Shown: positions 11,201-20,069, numbered from the stretch's first letter. The stretch: DNA of 64,000 bases from Streptomyces klenkii (GCF_003626645.1 NZ_RBAM01000001.1:186001-250000), one strand, 5' to 3'. Numbers and translations: made by a program. The notes: generated by a model not told the origin, from the letters alone.

Positions 11201-11829
11201 ACGCCCCCCTCGACCCCGGATCGCCCCTGACCGCCGCACTCCGCACAGCACTCCAGCAGTACGGGGAACCGGCCCTGCCCCTCCGCGTCGACCTGCGCGA
11301 ACGCGTACTCCTCGCCCTGTCGGCGGGAGTGCGCGTCCTGCCCGACCACACGTGGGAGACTGTGGAACCCGCCGTCCGCCGCGCTCTTCAGGACGCGCTC
11401 GGCTTCACGGCGGCCGAGCTCGGCCGCCCCGTCCACGTCAGCGCGGCCATCGCCGCCGCCCAGGCCGTGCCGGGAGTCGACCACGTGAGCGTCGACGTCT
11501 TCGGAGGCATCCCGGACGACATCGACACCGTCACCCTGAGCCTCCTCGCACACCGGCTCACCACCGTGGCCGGATGGGTCCCCGCCGAGCCGGCCAGGTA
11601 CGCGACCAGCCGCCACACCGTCGCCCTGACCGACACCCTCACCACCGTCGCCCTGCGCCACGGCCTCACCCTCGACCAGCTCGTCGCCCTCAACCCCGGA
11701 GTACGGCCCGGCATGGGGACCACGGACCTGGGCGGCGAACTCGTCGTCCGCCGGGGCGTACGCGCGGCCCAACTGGTCGTCCTGGATCCCGCCGTACCCG
11801 AAACGCTCGTCCTGCGGAGGATTCCGTGA
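8284..11829 (+). CDS. putative baseplate assembly protein with proline-rich insert and C-terminal LysM
   Basis: A 1181-residue protein homologous to the wedge protein before it: PDDPSIALLDGWAVIADILTFYQERI at the N-terminus in two stretches, and a RFGNGTHG loop plus SLRDYEDFALAFAGIGKASA near residues 860-960. It is the second large wedge component of Streptomyces-type CIS (Afp12-like position). Two features are unusual. Residues about 270-385 are a Pro/Asp/Glu/Thr-rich, probably disordered insert with D-T-P-type repeats. The last 80 residues (after RHTVALTDTLTTVALRHGL) resemble a LysM domain. The start overlaps the previous stop (ATGA). Confidence 0.85.
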   Translation: MSGPTCSCGCRTTTPVRIWNRPGLPAVAYRTGTHGQFLDTMLARLSDAQHQPLAGLTHRRPDDPSIALLDGWAVIADILTFYQERIANEGYLATATEADSLTRLGRLVGHRPRPALAAGTFLAYTLDPGTRATIPAGSQVKSTPAPGALPQTFETSEAVEARAAWNRLPVRRTVPPDLTPQAAATAPSVELSGIHPGLRPGDRLLLGFAATGEGQVRTVHSIKPDPAGNRTTVAFTSPDLVSEYAAAFDDLKSAIEDADGKRPRGPVPRLHSDDSPQPAPSDGPGTPGGPGEADHPETPDTSDTPDTPDTPGLPQPPDSEAPTVIHPIPPPPADHAPPADTPEPPDPVEPPGPPEPPGPAGFAAPGAPPPDDSGTAADPDTEHFDALRQAVLGRNLAVVPTPVPDLFLGQLAEPINRIREQMVIARAGRRREITDWLEPVAEAADRVRAVAARATGSPDLLSLRQLIDGPLGLSMGSSQSAARNGALLSLTPALAALNRPPSRPPADPRDITTPVATLFGAASDTLPRLLAATRPQLAGQLYQAMSTASVGGPDALTGIQWFRVKATPCGAALAPRAGDPPKEPLSHADDGDPRQLTLDAVYDAILPGSWIAVQKGLEAPFLRQVTDVAQPVVVDQDVAFKLTRLTLSDDLPQEYRTADARRLITVWAAGEPLPPAGTPLLDDIAGRELVLENTCEGLRPGRWLIVSGERTDVPGTTGVQGTELVMLAGVRQDAGTPGDRLVTTLVLTTELAYTYRRETAAIHGNVVPATAGETCREVLGSGDAAQAGQAFVLRRPPLTFLPAPTPGGATDTLTVRIAGVTWPSCADLSDLGPTDPGYHLRTGPDGTTCVRFGNGTHGMRLPTGQENVTAEYRMGGGSAGNVPADRINQVVSRPLGVSAVTNPLSATGGTDADDAGAIRTRVPLRLRALDRLVSLRDYEDFALAFAGIGKASARHLTDGTGRIVHVTVAAVHDAPLDPGSPLTAALRTALQQYGEPALPLRVDLRERVLLALSAGVRVLPDHTWETVEPAVRRALQDALGFTAAELGRPVHVSAAIAAAQAVPGVDHVSVDVFGGIPDDIDTVTLSLLAHRLTTVAGWVPAEPARYATSRHTVALTDTLTTVALRHGLTLDQLVALNPGVRPGMGTTDLGGELVVRRGVRAAQLVVLDPAVPETLVLRRIP

Positions 11830-14060
11830 CCCCCGACCAGCTCTACGAGCTCCTGCCCGCCGTCCACCGGCGGCGCGACGCCGAGAACGGCGGCCAACTG
11901 CGCTCCCTGCTCTCCGTCATCGCCGAACAGGCCGGCGTCGTCGAAGCCGGCATCGAGCAGATGTACGCCGACTGGTTCATCGAGACCTGCGCGGACTGGG
12001 TCGTCCCCTACCTCGGCGAACTCGTCGGCTACCGCCCGCCGCCCGGCGCGGCCGCCGTGCCGTCCACCGGAACGGACGAGGCACGGCGCCTCCTCGCCTC
12101 GGCCGTCCCCCGCCGGGAAGTGGCCGCCACCGTCACCAACCGGCGCCGCAAGGGCACCCTCGCCCTCCTGGAGGACCTCGCCCGCGACGTCGCCGACTGG
12201 CCCGCGCGCGCCGTCGAGTACCGCCGCCTCCTCGCCGTCACCCAGCCCGTCCGCCGCTACCCGGCCGACGAACGGGCCACCGGCCGGCGGCTGCGCCACG
12301 GCGGGCTCGCGGACCTGCGCCGGACCGAAGCGCTCGACCACCTCGGCGGACCCTTCGACGACCTGGCGAGAACCGCGGAGGTGCCGCGCACCGGAGCGGC
12401 CCGGCGCTCCGGCCGCCACAACATCCCCGGAGTCGCCCTCCACGTGTGGCGGCTGACCGCCTACCCGGTCACCCGGGCCCCCGCCCACTGCCTGGACCGG
12501 GCCCGCAACCGCTACACCTTCAGCCTGCTGGGCAACGACACCCCGCTCTTCACCCACCCCGTCCCCGAACCCTCGCCCTGCCACATCGCCGACGAGACGA
12601 ACGTCCCGGCGCCCCTCGGCAGGCGGGCGCTGGCCGCACGCCTCCACGACCACTACGGCCCGGGCAAGAGCCTGTGCCTGTGGGTGGGCGACCCCGACGG
12701 CGAACCGGTGCCCCTGAACCGCATCGCCGCCGCCGACCTGTCCGGGTGGACCCACCGGTCCACCCCCGGGCGGATCGCCGTCGACCCGGTCCTGGGCCGT
12801 ATCGCCTTCGCACCCCGCGACGCCCCCGAGAGCGGCGTCTGGGTGACCTACCACTACGGATTCCCCGCCGACCTCGGCGGCGGTGAATACCCCCGCCCGA
12901 GCCCCCCGGCGGACCCCGCCGCCCGTGCCCCCTACCGCGTCGGCCCCGGACACGAGCACGAGCGCATCACCGATGCCCTCGAACGGCGCCGGGCCGACCT
13001 GGAGCAATGGCGCGACGACACCAAGCGGTGGCAGGAGCGCCGGCGCCGTGCGGAGCAGCGCCGGGCACGCGCCACGGACAGCAAGGCCCCGCCCGCCCTG
13101 CCGGATCCCCCGGTCCCGCCCTCCGACGTCATCGAGATCAGCGGCAACGAGGTCCACCAGGACGTCCTCGAAATCCGGCTCGACCGGGGCGAGCGCCTCG
13201 TCCTGCGGGCCACGGACGGCTCCCGTCCCGTCCTGCGGCTCCTCGACTGGACCGGCAACCGGCCCGACGCCCTGCGCATCGTGGGAACCGAGGAGGGCGA
13301 CGGCCCCCCGCCCCGGCTCACCCTCGACGGCCTGCTCGTCACCGGCCGCAGCGTCCAGGTCCGCGGCGAGGTGGGACAGCTGACCCTCCTCCACTGCACC
13401 TTCGTGCCCGGCTGGGACCTGGACGAGCACTGCCGCCCGCAGGAACCGGAGGAACCCGGACTCGAACTCATCGACACACCCGCCTGCGTCCAGGCCGAAC
13501 ACAGCATCCTCGGCACCGTCCTGGTCACCCGCTCCGACGAGACCGCCGGACCGAACCGGCTGTGGTTCTCGGACAGCGTGATCGACGCCACCGGCCGGGA
13601 CCTGGCCGCCCTCGCCGCCCCCGAGGGCGGACACGCCCACGCCGTCCTCAACGCCCGCCGCACCACCGTCATCGGAACCGTCCGCGTCCATGCAGCCGGC
13701 CTCGTGGAGGACTGCCTCCTCGACGGTGACGTCGACGTCGCCCGCCGCGCCGAGGGCTGCGTACGGTTCAGCTGGCTGCCGCCCGCCTCCCGCACACCGC
13801 AGCGCTTCCACTGCGAACCCGAGCACTCCGGCGGCCCGGCCGCGCCGCCCCTGCGCTTCACCAGCACGCGCTACGGCACCCCCGGATACGTCCAACTGGC
13901 CGACGGCAGCCCGGACTCCGTGCGCCGCGGCGCCCAGGACGGATCGGAACCCGGAGCCCTGCACGACCTCTTCCAGCCCCAGCGCGAGGACAACCTCCGC
14001 ACACGCCTCGCCGAATACACCCCCGCCGGCTGCGACGCCACCGTCCTGTTCGTCACCTGA
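11826..14060 (+). CDS. tail protein (gpI-like N-terminus) with beta-helix-like C-terminus
   Basis: A 744-residue protein. The N-terminal 100 residues (LYELLPAVHRRRDAE, later DWFIETCADWVVPYLGELVG) match the phage tail protein I type adaptor seen at the end of baseplate gene sets. A charged helix rich in Arg and Glu lies at about residues 380-420. The final third (LTLDGLLVTGRSVQVRG, then TLLHCTF) is a ladder of short strands resembling a right-handed beta-helix, as in fibre or carbohydrate-binding proteins. GTG start overlapping the previous stop. I infer a peripheral baseplate or fibre-like role; no toxin domain is visible. Confidence 0.75.
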   Translation: MTPDQLYELLPAVHRRRDAENGGQLRSLLSVIAEQAGVVEAGIEQMYADWFIETCADWVVPYLGELVGYRPPPGAAAVPSTGTDEARRLLASAVPRREVAATVTNRRRKGTLALLEDLARDVADWPARAVEYRRLLAVTQPVRRYPADERATGRRLRHGGLADLRRTEALDHLGGPFDDLARTAEVPRTGAARRSGRHNIPGVALHVWRLTAYPVTRAPAHCLDRARNRYTFSLLGNDTPLFTHPVPEPSPCHIADETNVPAPLGRRALAARLHDHYGPGKSLCLWVGDPDGEPVPLNRIAAADLSGWTHRSTPGRIAVDPVLGRIAFAPRDAPESGVWVTYHYGFPADLGGGEYPRPSPPADPAARAPYRVGPGHEHERITDALERRRADLEQWRDDTKRWQERRRRAEQRRARATDSKAPPALPDPPVPPSDVIEISGNEVHQDVLEIRLDRGERLVLRATDGSRPVLRLLDWTGNRPDALRIVGTEEGDGPPPRLTLDGLLVTGRSVQVRGEVGQLTLLHCTFVPGWDLDEHCRPQEPEEPGLELIDTPACVQAEHSILGTVLVTRSDETAGPNRLWFSDSVIDATGRDLAALAAPEGGHAHAVLNARRTTVIGTVRVHAAGLVEDCLLDGDVDVARRAEGCVRFSWLPPASRTPQRFHCEPEHSGGPAAPPLRFTSTRYGTPGYVQLADGSPDSVRRGAQDGSEPGALHDLFQPQREDNLRTRLAEYTPAGCDATVLFVT

Positions 14061-14088
14061 CCCGCCTCCCCGCCCGGAGTTCACCACC

Positions 14089-15546
14089 ATGCAAGGCGAC
14101 TTCTCACGCGTCACGTTCGACGCGGCCCGCCGATTCTCCGCCGTCCTCGCCCAGCAGGGGCGCGTCCAGCTCGACGCCGACATCAACGAGCAGACCGCCA
14201 TCCTGCTGCACCACCTGCGCACCCTGGCCGCCGACCTCTTCGGACCCGCCGCCTTCCCGGCTCCCGCCGACGGAAGCTCCGCGGGCGGCTTCGCCGTCTC
14301 CTTGGGAGCCGACAACACCCTCACCGTCGGCGCCGGCCGCATGTACGTCGACGGCATCCTGTGCGAATGCCCCACCGGCGGCACCGACTACTGGAGCCAG
14401 CCCGACGGCCACCTCGACCCCACCCGCGACGCGGACAAGGCCCTGCCCCACGGGACCTCCCTCGTCTACCTGCGCGTATGGGAGCGCCTCGTCACCGCGG
14501 CCGACGTCCCCGCGATCCGCGAAGTCGCCCTCGGCGCACTCGGACCCGACACAGCCGTACGGACCAAGGTCGTCTGGCAGCTCGACTGGATGCCCCTGAC
14601 CGAGGAATTCTTCAGAGAGGGCGTCATCCCCGTCTCCTTCCTCAGGGAGCAGATCACTCAGCGGTTCGGCCCCCGCCCCCGGCTCGAAGCGAAGGCCCAG
14701 GAGCCGCAGACCGAGGACGGCACCGGTGCTCTCCCGCCCGGCCCCGGCTACCGGGGACCGGAGAACCAGCTCTACCGCGTCGAGATCCACCGCGGCGGCA
14801 CGGCCGGCACCGCAACCTTCAAGTGGTCCCGGGAGAACGGCTCCGTCGTCCTCCCCGTCCTGGCCGTCAACGGATCCGTGGTCGAAGTCGGGACGCTCGG
14901 ACGCGACAGCGGCCTCGGAGTGGAGAGCGGCGACATGGTCGAGCTCGTCGACGACGCGGTGACCTGCCGCACCGCCGACGACGCGGACCCCGGCGATGCC
15001 ACCACCCCGGACCGCAACCGTCTGTACCGCGTGGCGGACGTCGACCACGCCGCCCGGCACGTCTACCTGGACGCCTACCCGGCCGGCGATCAGGAAGGGC
15101 AGGGCGCCGGCACCGTTCCCGCACTGCACCCGGTGCTGCGCAGATGGGACCACCGCCCGCCGGAACAGCAGCCGGCGGACACGGCTGACCAGGAAGACCA
15201 GGCGAAGAACGCGCAGGACAGCGCCGGAGCCGTCCCCGTAGCGGAAGGCACCTGGCTCCCCTTGGAGGACGGCATCGCGGTGCGCTTCTCCGCGGGGGAG
15301 GACCACGCAAAGCCCCGCCGCTACCGCAGCGGTGACTACTGGCTCATCCCCGCCCGCGTCGTCACCGGTGACGTCGAATGGCCGACCGACCCCCAGGGCA
15401 ACCCCGTGCCGGGAGAACCGCACGGAGTCGACTACCACTACGCCCCTCTCGCCGTCGTCAAACCGGTCGACAAGGACACCCTGGAAGTCAAAGACATGCG
15501 CACCCCCTTCCCCCAGCCGCGCCCGCCCCGGCCCGACCAGGCGTGA
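14089..15546 (+). CDS. DUF6519-type eCIS-associated protein
   Basis: A 485-residue protein opening with MQGDFSRVTFDAARRFSAVL and then QQGRVQLDADINEQ. This N-terminal block is characteristic of DUF6519 proteins that accompany contractile injection systems and tail-like clusters. The rest is beta-rich (repeated YLRVWERLV, VEIHRGG and similar strands). The function is unknown to me; a surface or fibre-attached component is plausible from the family context. It starts 28 bases after the previous stop with GGAG upstream, and is the last gene of the visible eCIS operon. The stop lies 15 bases from the convergent gene. Confidence 0.75.
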   Translation: MQGDFSRVTFDAARRFSAVLAQQGRVQLDADINEQTAILLHHLRTLAADLFGPAAFPAPADGSSAGGFAVSLGADNTLTVGAGRMYVDGILCECPTGGTDYWSQPDGHLDPTRDADKALPHGTSLVYLRVWERLVTAADVPAIREVALGALGPDTAVRTKVVWQLDWMPLTEEFFREGVIPVSFLREQITQRFGPRPRLEAKAQEPQTEDGTGALPPGPGYRGPENQLYRVEIHRGGTAGTATFKWSRENGSVVLPVLAVNGSVVEVGTLGRDSGLGVESGDMVELVDDAVTCRTADDADPGDATTPDRNRLYRVADVDHAARHVYLDAYPAGDQEGQGAGTVPALHPVLRRWDHRPPEQQPADTADQEDQAKNAQDSAGAVPVAEGTWLPLEDGIAVRFSAGEDHAKPRRYRSGDYWLIPARVVTGDVEWPTDPQGNPVPGEPHGVDYHYAPLAVVKPVDKDTLEVKDMRTPFPQPRPPRPDQA

Positions 15547-15561
15547 CACGGGGAGACGCGG

Positions 15562-16335
15562 TCAAGCGGCTCCGGCCTCCCCCTGCGCCCACAGCGCCGC
15601 TGCCATGTCCTCCACCGCGGCCATCGCGCGCCGGTGGAGGCCGCCGCCGAACGTGACGCGGGCCGCGCCCAGGTCGCCCAGCTCGCGGGGCGAGGGGCCG
15701 TTCGGCAGGGCGATGACGCTGACCGGCGCGGGAACGGCGCGGGCGATCTCCGGGAGGAGACCGGCCGGGGCGAGGATCGGGAACACGCAGTCGGCGCCCG
15801 CCGAGGCGTAGAGACGGCAACGGCCGATGGCGGGGCCGGCGTCCGGGGCCGTGCGGTCGCCCTTGAGGAAGGTGTCGGTGCGCGCGTTGATCACGACCCG
15901 GTCGCCGGCCGCGTCCCGCACCCGGGACAGCCAGTCGGCCTGCTCGGCAGGGTCCTTGAGCCGTCCCGTCACGCGATCGCTGTCCTCCAGATTGCAGCCG
16001 ACGGCCCCCGTTTCCAGCAGCCGTTCGACGAGCTCAGCGGGCGGCAGCCCGTAGCCGTCCTCCAGGTCGGCGGTGACCATCACCCCGTCCGCGGCGACGG
16101 CCCGCACGATGCCGGCCACCGCGGCGAACATCTCGTCCGCGGGCGCACTGCCGTCGGCGTACCCGAGGACGGCCGAGATACCGGCACTCGGCGTGGCCAG
16201 AGCCCGGAACCCGGCATCGGCGAAGACCCGCGCACTGGCGGCGTCCCAGGGCCCGGGCAGCACGAGCGGCCCGGCCCCGGCCCGGCCGTGGTGCAAAGAA
16301 CGGAAGGCGGCGGCACCGCCGGAGATCGTTGTCAT
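15562..16335 (-). CDS. isocitrate lyase / PEP mutase superfamily protein
   Basis: A 257-residue TIM-barrel enzyme of the isocitrate lyase / phosphoenolpyruvate mutase superfamily. Visible hallmarks are LPGPWDAASARVFADAGF near the N-terminus, VMVTADLEDGYG (metal-binding acidic segment) and GAVGCNLEDSD. Family members include methylisocitrate lyase-like C-C lyases and carboxyphosphonoenolpyruvate synthases. The short length and lack of the KKCGH loop of true isocitrate lyases suggest one of the poorly characterised C-C bond lyases. ATG chosen because the barrel starts right after it. No pathway partners are adjacent, so the substrate is unknown. Confidence 0.8.
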   Translation of the reverse strand: MTTISGGAAAFRSLHHGRAGAGPLVLPGPWDAASARVFADAGFRALATPSAGISAVLGYADGSAPADEMFAAVAGIVRAVAADGVMVTADLEDGYGLPPAELVERLLETGAVGCNLEDSDRVTGRLKDPAEQADWLSRVRDAAGDRVVINARTDTFLKGDRTAPDAGPAIGRCRLYASAGADCVFPILAPAGLLPEIARAVPAPVSVIALPNGPSPRELGDLGAARVTFGGGLHRRAMAAVEDMAAALWAQGEAGAA

Positions 16336-16511
16336 ACACCCGACGCTAAAGGCGAAAGCGCCCGGAAAACTGGTCCAATCCACGTCCCGTTTCGTGGGCC
16401 ACTCCGGGGCCGCCTCGCCGCCGAGCCCGCCTGCGGCCGGTGAGCGAGTTCCTCCTGTACGTCGAGGGCGACGAGGCACGCCTTCGCTGCTGACGCACCC
16501 CGGTGGTCCCG

Positions 16512-17909
16512 TCAGCCGGCGAGGCTCGACGCCAGGCCCTTCACCTGGGTCACGTAGGCCATGACAGACGGCTCGCGCCGCCAGGGGCGGAGGGCGTCGG
16601 TGAAGATCTGGAGGTAGTCGAGTCCGCGTGCGGTCCGGAGCCGGGTGAAGAGCCGGAGGGATTGCTGCCCGAGGAGCAGGCCCGCGTCGAGGTCGCCCTG
16701 TTGCGCATGCGCCGTGGCCAGGACGGACAGGCGGATCCCCCTCGACCGGGCGAACGCCTCGCCGGGCATGGACCCCAGCGCGTGCCACGCGAACGTGGAC
16801 TTCGGGCGCCCCAGGTCACGGAAGATCTCCGTGGCGTCCGTGACGATCCGCTGCCGGTTGAAGAAGCCGATCCACGCCCGCTCGCCGCCCGCGCCTTCGG
16901 CCGCACCGCGCTCCTGGAAGCGTTCGGCCATGGCGAGAGCGGCACAGGCGGACCGGGCGTCTCCCTCCCTCGCGTGCGCGCGTGCCTCGATCAGCTTGGC
17001 GAACCCCAGCACCCGCGGGTCGGCGCCCGGAACCCGTTCGAACGCCCCTTGCGCCATGTCGACGGCCTGTGAGGCGAACCCGCGCATGAGTGACTGCATC
17101 GCCATCGTCGTCAGGACGTACGAGCCGAGGTGGATGTCCCCGGCGGCCTTTGCCAGCCGCAGCGCCTGGATGAAGTGGCGCTGAGCGGCCTGGTGCTGTC
17201 CGGAGTCGAAGGCGGTCCATCCGGCCAGCCGGGCCATCTCCGCGGTCACGGAGAACAGGTCGCGCCCGTTCCGTTCCGAGTAGCGGGCGCGCAGGAGCGG
17301 GCTGACGCGTTCGTCCAAGTAGGCGGTGAGCGCCTGAGACTTCAGGGCGGCCCCGCCGAACCGCGAGTCCCAGGTGCGGGCGTCATCGGCGACCGCCCGG
17401 AGCTCCTCGATGTGGGCCCGGCCCAGCACGGCGGTACCGGGCGACGGCAGCACGGTCTCCGTGGGACTGACCAGCCACCGGGTCACCGGCTCGGAGAACG
17501 AGGCGACGGCGAACGGCGTCGCCGCCAGAAATGTGCGTCGGTTCACGGTGCTCCAATACGAGGCGGCTTCGGCGAGCGCCTGCCGCTGGTCCCGGGGGAA
17601 GGCGAGCCCGGCCGACCGGTTGCGTCCCCCTTCCCGCATGTCCTCCATGCCGATGTCCGCCAGGTCCACCGGCCGGCCGAGGCCCTCGGCGAGCACGGTG
17701 CACAGGTGCCGGGGGACGGGCCAGCGCGGCCGCATGCCGCGGCGGGACCAGTTGACCACGGACGTGTGCGTGTACTCGCTGGCCACGCCCTCGGCCAGAC
17801 AGGTCTGGTTCACCCGGTACGCCAGCCTTTTGTGGCTGATCCCGGACTCGGCGATCAGCTTTTCTAAGCGGGCGTTGGGCTCTCGACCGATTGTCTTCGC
17901 CACGACCAC
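16512..17909 (-). CDS. XRE-like regulator with TPR-type helical domain
   Basis: A 465-residue regulator. Residues about 10-80 (LEKLIAESGISHKRLAYRVN, then TSVVNWSRRGMRPR) form a helix-turn-helix-like region. The remainder is Ala-rich paired helices of tetratricopeptide type. A stretch RRTFLAATPFAVASF in the middle resembles a hydrophobic linker rather than a signal peptide. Large HTH-TPR proteins of this plan are common Streptomyces developmental or antibiotic regulators (NsdA-like). The start is uncertain: GTG at 17909 or GTG at 17903. No ligand or target can be inferred. Confidence 0.75.
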   Translation of the reverse strand: MVVAKTIGREPNARLEKLIAESGISHKRLAYRVNQTCLAEGVASEYTHTSVVNWSRRGMRPRWPVPRHLCTVLAEGLGRPVDLADIGMEDMREGGRNRSAGLAFPRDQRQALAEAASYWSTVNRRTFLAATPFAVASFSEPVTRWLVSPTETVLPSPGTAVLGRAHIEELRAVADDARTWDSRFGGAALKSQALTAYLDERVSPLLRARYSERNGRDLFSVTAEMARLAGWTAFDSGQHQAAQRHFIQALRLAKAAGDIHLGSYVLTTMAMQSLMRGFASQAVDMAQGAFERVPGADPRVLGFAKLIEARAHAREGDARSACAALAMAERFQERGAAEGAGGERAWIGFFNRQRIVTDATEIFRDLGRPKSTFAWHALGSMPGEAFARSRGIRLSVLATAHAQQGDLDAGLLLGQQSLRLFTRLRTARGLDYLQIFTDALRPWRREPSVMAYVTQVKGLASSLAG

Positions 17910-18079
17910 CGTCTCATCACCCCTCCGCCTCCGGCATGTTGCCAGCGTAGCGACGCGCCGCGGCCGTCGGCGTGTGCCGCGATCCGTGAGCCCCCTTTGT
18001 GAGCCCTGTGCAGGTGTTCACGCCCTGCTCTTCTGGTGGGGGAACGAACGACAAGGCCCAACGCGGGAGCGGGACAGGG
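17910..18079. promoter_or_regulatory. upstream region of the large regulator
   Basis: 170 bases between the regulator start (minus strand) and a doubtful small gene on the plus strand. It probably holds the promoter of the regulator. I could not identify convincing -35/-10 elements or an inverted repeat. Confidence 0.3.
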
Positions 18080-18451
18080 ATGGTGAGACGGCCGATGACG
18101 ACACGACACGCCGGGAAGAAGAACCGGGAGCCCGCCTGCCGGACTTGGGTGCGGCTCGCGGCCCAGTGGCTGGTCGGCCCGGCTTCCGCCGTGGCTCAGA
18201 TGCTCACCGAAGCCCTGCCGCCCTGGGCGGTCATCGCGCTGGCCCTGGTCGCCTCACTGGCCGCGGGTGTCCGGCGGGGCGGTATGCCTCCGGCGCCGCA
18301 TGCGCCCCCGCCCTCCGCTTCCGCGCGCCTCCGGCGGCGCCGCCCCGTGCGCCGTCCGCCGAACCGCGTCGTGGGCTTACCGCCCCGTCGGCCGCCCGCG
18401 GCCGGGAGGAGCCGGGGCCGCTGCAACGCCCGCTGCCATGGCCGCCGTTGA
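18080..18451 (+). CDS. possible small membrane protein, doubtful
   Basis: A possible 123-residue protein starting MVRRPMTTRH at an ATG. Residues about 30-60 contain a hydrophobic run (PPWAVIALALVASLAAG) that could be one membrane segment. The C-terminus is extremely Arg/Pro-rich and may be read from non-coding GC-rich DNA. A second in-frame ATG lies at 18095. There is no homologue I recognise, and codon statistics here are not decisive. It fills the otherwise empty stretch between the regulator and the SnoaL-like gene. Confidence 0.3.
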   Translation: MVRRPMTTRHAGKKNREPACRTWVRLAAQWLVGPASAVAQMLTEALPPWAVIALALVASLAAGVRRGGMPPAPHAPPPSASARLRRRRPVRRPPNRVVGLPPRRPPAAGRSRGRCNARCHGRR

Positions 18452-18487
18452 CCGTCTTTCTGCGGTCGCCCGGTGGGCCTTCCGGGG

Positions 18488-18826
18488 TCAGACCGCGAAC
18501 CAGACGCGTTCGATGCGGTCCTGCCCCACCTCGTACATCGCCAGCGCGGTACGGGTCCCGCCGCCCATGAAGCCGGACACGCGCTCCTGGTCGATGACGA
18601 TGCGGCCGTGCGTCACGCGCGAGACCAGTTCGGCGTGCAGGTCGGGGCTGGCGGCGAAGAGGGCCGCGTAGCGCTCGCGGAAGGCGGGCCCCGACCGGTC
18701 GGCGAGGACGTCGCCGGACGGGAAGGCGTGGACGGGCACGTCCTCGGCGTAGTACCCGAGGAACGCCTCGAGGTCGCGTGCGTTGTACGCCGCGAGCTGG
18801 CCGTCGACGATCTCCTCCGGAGACAT
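18488..18826 (-). CDS. SnoaL-like / NTF2-fold protein
   Basis: A 112-residue NTF2-fold protein of the SnoaL-like / steroid isomerase-like type: QLAAYNARDLEAFLGYYAED at the N-terminus, then DRSGPAFRERYAALFA, and a C-terminal RIERVWFAV strand. Such proteins are small cone-shaped enzymes or binding proteins of diverse function. The MSPEEI start was chosen because it matches the usual family length and has an AAGGGG motif about eight bases upstream. An upstream in-frame start at 18937 would add a low-complexity tail. It is not evidently part of the lanthipeptide locus next to it. Confidence 0.8.
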   Translation of the reverse strand: MSPEEIVDGQLAAYNARDLEAFLGYYAEDVPVHAFPSGDVLADRSGPAFRERYAALFAASPDLHAELVSRVTHGRIVIDQERVSGFMGGGTRTALAMYEVGQDRIERVWFAV

Positions 18827-18949
18827 GGGGCATCCCCTTTCCGGCCCGGCCGCGTTACGGTTCGGCGGGCCACGTACAGCGGTGTCGTACCGGTCGCGAA
18901 GATCATATCGACGGGGGTCGGGCGGCCGGGGGCGCACCGGCGGCGGCTC

Positions 18950-20059
18950 CTACGCCAGGAGCAGGGCCCTGTCCCACGCCGGTTCCACGTCCGTGGCCGC
19001 CCCCAGCACGGCGAGCAGCACGCCCGCGGCGCCGTCGAGGAATCCGGGGCCGCCGCCCGCCGGGAACGGTGCGGCCGCGAGGCCGGCCGCGGCGGAGGCG
19101 AGGCCGGGGTCGCCGGTGTCGTGCGCGAAGCGCGACGTGATCTGGAGCAGGCCTGCCAGGCCGTGACAGAGCCCCGGGGCGCCGTCGATGCGCCGCTCCT
19201 CGGGAGGCCGCCGGTGAACGGCCTTCAGCGCCCGTACCGCAAGGTCGCGCAGGGACTCGTCCCCGAGGGCCGTGCCCGCGAGCCACAGGGCGCGGGCCGT
19301 CCCGGGGCTCCCCCGGCACCACGAGGCACGTACGGTTGTGCCAGTGGTCATCCCGGGCCAGTTGGGGCCCCACGCGTCGTCGGCGCGGCAGTCGTTGAGC
19401 AACTCGGCCAGCCGGCCGACCGCCTCCCGCTGACCGCGTACGGCAACGCCCTCGCCGAGGGCCAGGGACAGGAGGGCGAGCGGCCCGGACCACCCGTGGG
19501 CCGGACCCGGGTCAGGGGGCTCACCGGCCCGTACCCCTGTCCGCGTCAGGGTGGTGAGCACGGCCCGGAGCGCAGCCGCCGCGGCCGGATCGTCGCCCCG
19601 GCACAGCAGATACGCCCCTGCCCCCGTCAGACCGGAGACGACGTCGACGGCGCGGGCGGGCGGCGGCGGGCCGTCGCAGAGTTGCCGCGCCCGGGCGAGC
19701 GCCTCCCGGACGACGCGGTCGTGGAGAGCGGGGTGTTCGAGAGCTGACCCGCCGGATGACACGGACCACGCGGCGAAGGCAAGTCCCGCGACACCGCCGA
19801 ACAGGCCCGGCGAGGCGCCGAGCCGCTCGTAACCCCTGATCGCGGCGGCCAAGTAGCCCTGGGCGAGGGCGCCCCAGCCCCGTCCGGGCAGGCCGCGGTC
19901 CAGCCAGTGGAACGCGAGGGCCAGGCCCGCGCCCCCGCCCGCGAGATCGGGGCGCACCCGATGGGGCACGCGGTGCGGCCTCGCGGCGGACGCGACGCGC
20001 GCGAGGGCGGCGGCGGACGCGCCGGGGGACAGGGCGGCCGTCCACTTCCCGTCGGTCAT
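18950..20059 (-). CDS. stand-alone lanthionine cyclase (LanC family)
   Basis: A 369-residue LanC-like cyclase. The three zinc ligands are in place: Cys248 in W-C-R-G-S-P-G and Cys298-His299 in L-C-H-G-L-A-G. The repeated glycine-rich turns (SPGLFGGVAGLAFA, DVVSGLTGAGAYLL) of the double alpha-barrel are also clear. LanC enzymes activate cysteine thiols for addition to dehydrated Ser/Thr. It lies 104 bases downstream of the precursor gene and on the same strand as the LanL-type synthetase, so it is probably co-transcribed. A separate LanC beside a synthetase that already has an intact cyclase domain is unusual. ATG chosen for its AAGGGA ribosome site. Confidence 0.88.
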   Translation of the reverse strand: MTDGKWTAALSPGASAAALARVASAARPHRVPHRVRPDLAGGGAGLALAFHWLDRGLPGRGWGALAQGYLAAAIRGYERLGASPGLFGGVAGLAFAAWSVSSGGSALEHPALHDRVVREALARARQLCDGPPPPARAVDVVSGLTGAGAYLLCRGDDPAAAAALRAVLTTLTRTGVRAGEPPDPGPAHGWSGPLALLSLALGEGVAVRGQREAVGRLAELLNDCRADDAWGPNWPGMTTGTTVRASWCRGSPGTARALWLAGTALGDESLRDLAVRALKAVHRRPPEERRIDGAPGLCHGLAGLLQITSRFAHDTGDPGLASAAAGLAAAPFPAGGGPGFLDGAAGVLLAVLGAATDVEPAWDRALLLA

Positions 20060-20069
20060 GTGCTCTTTC

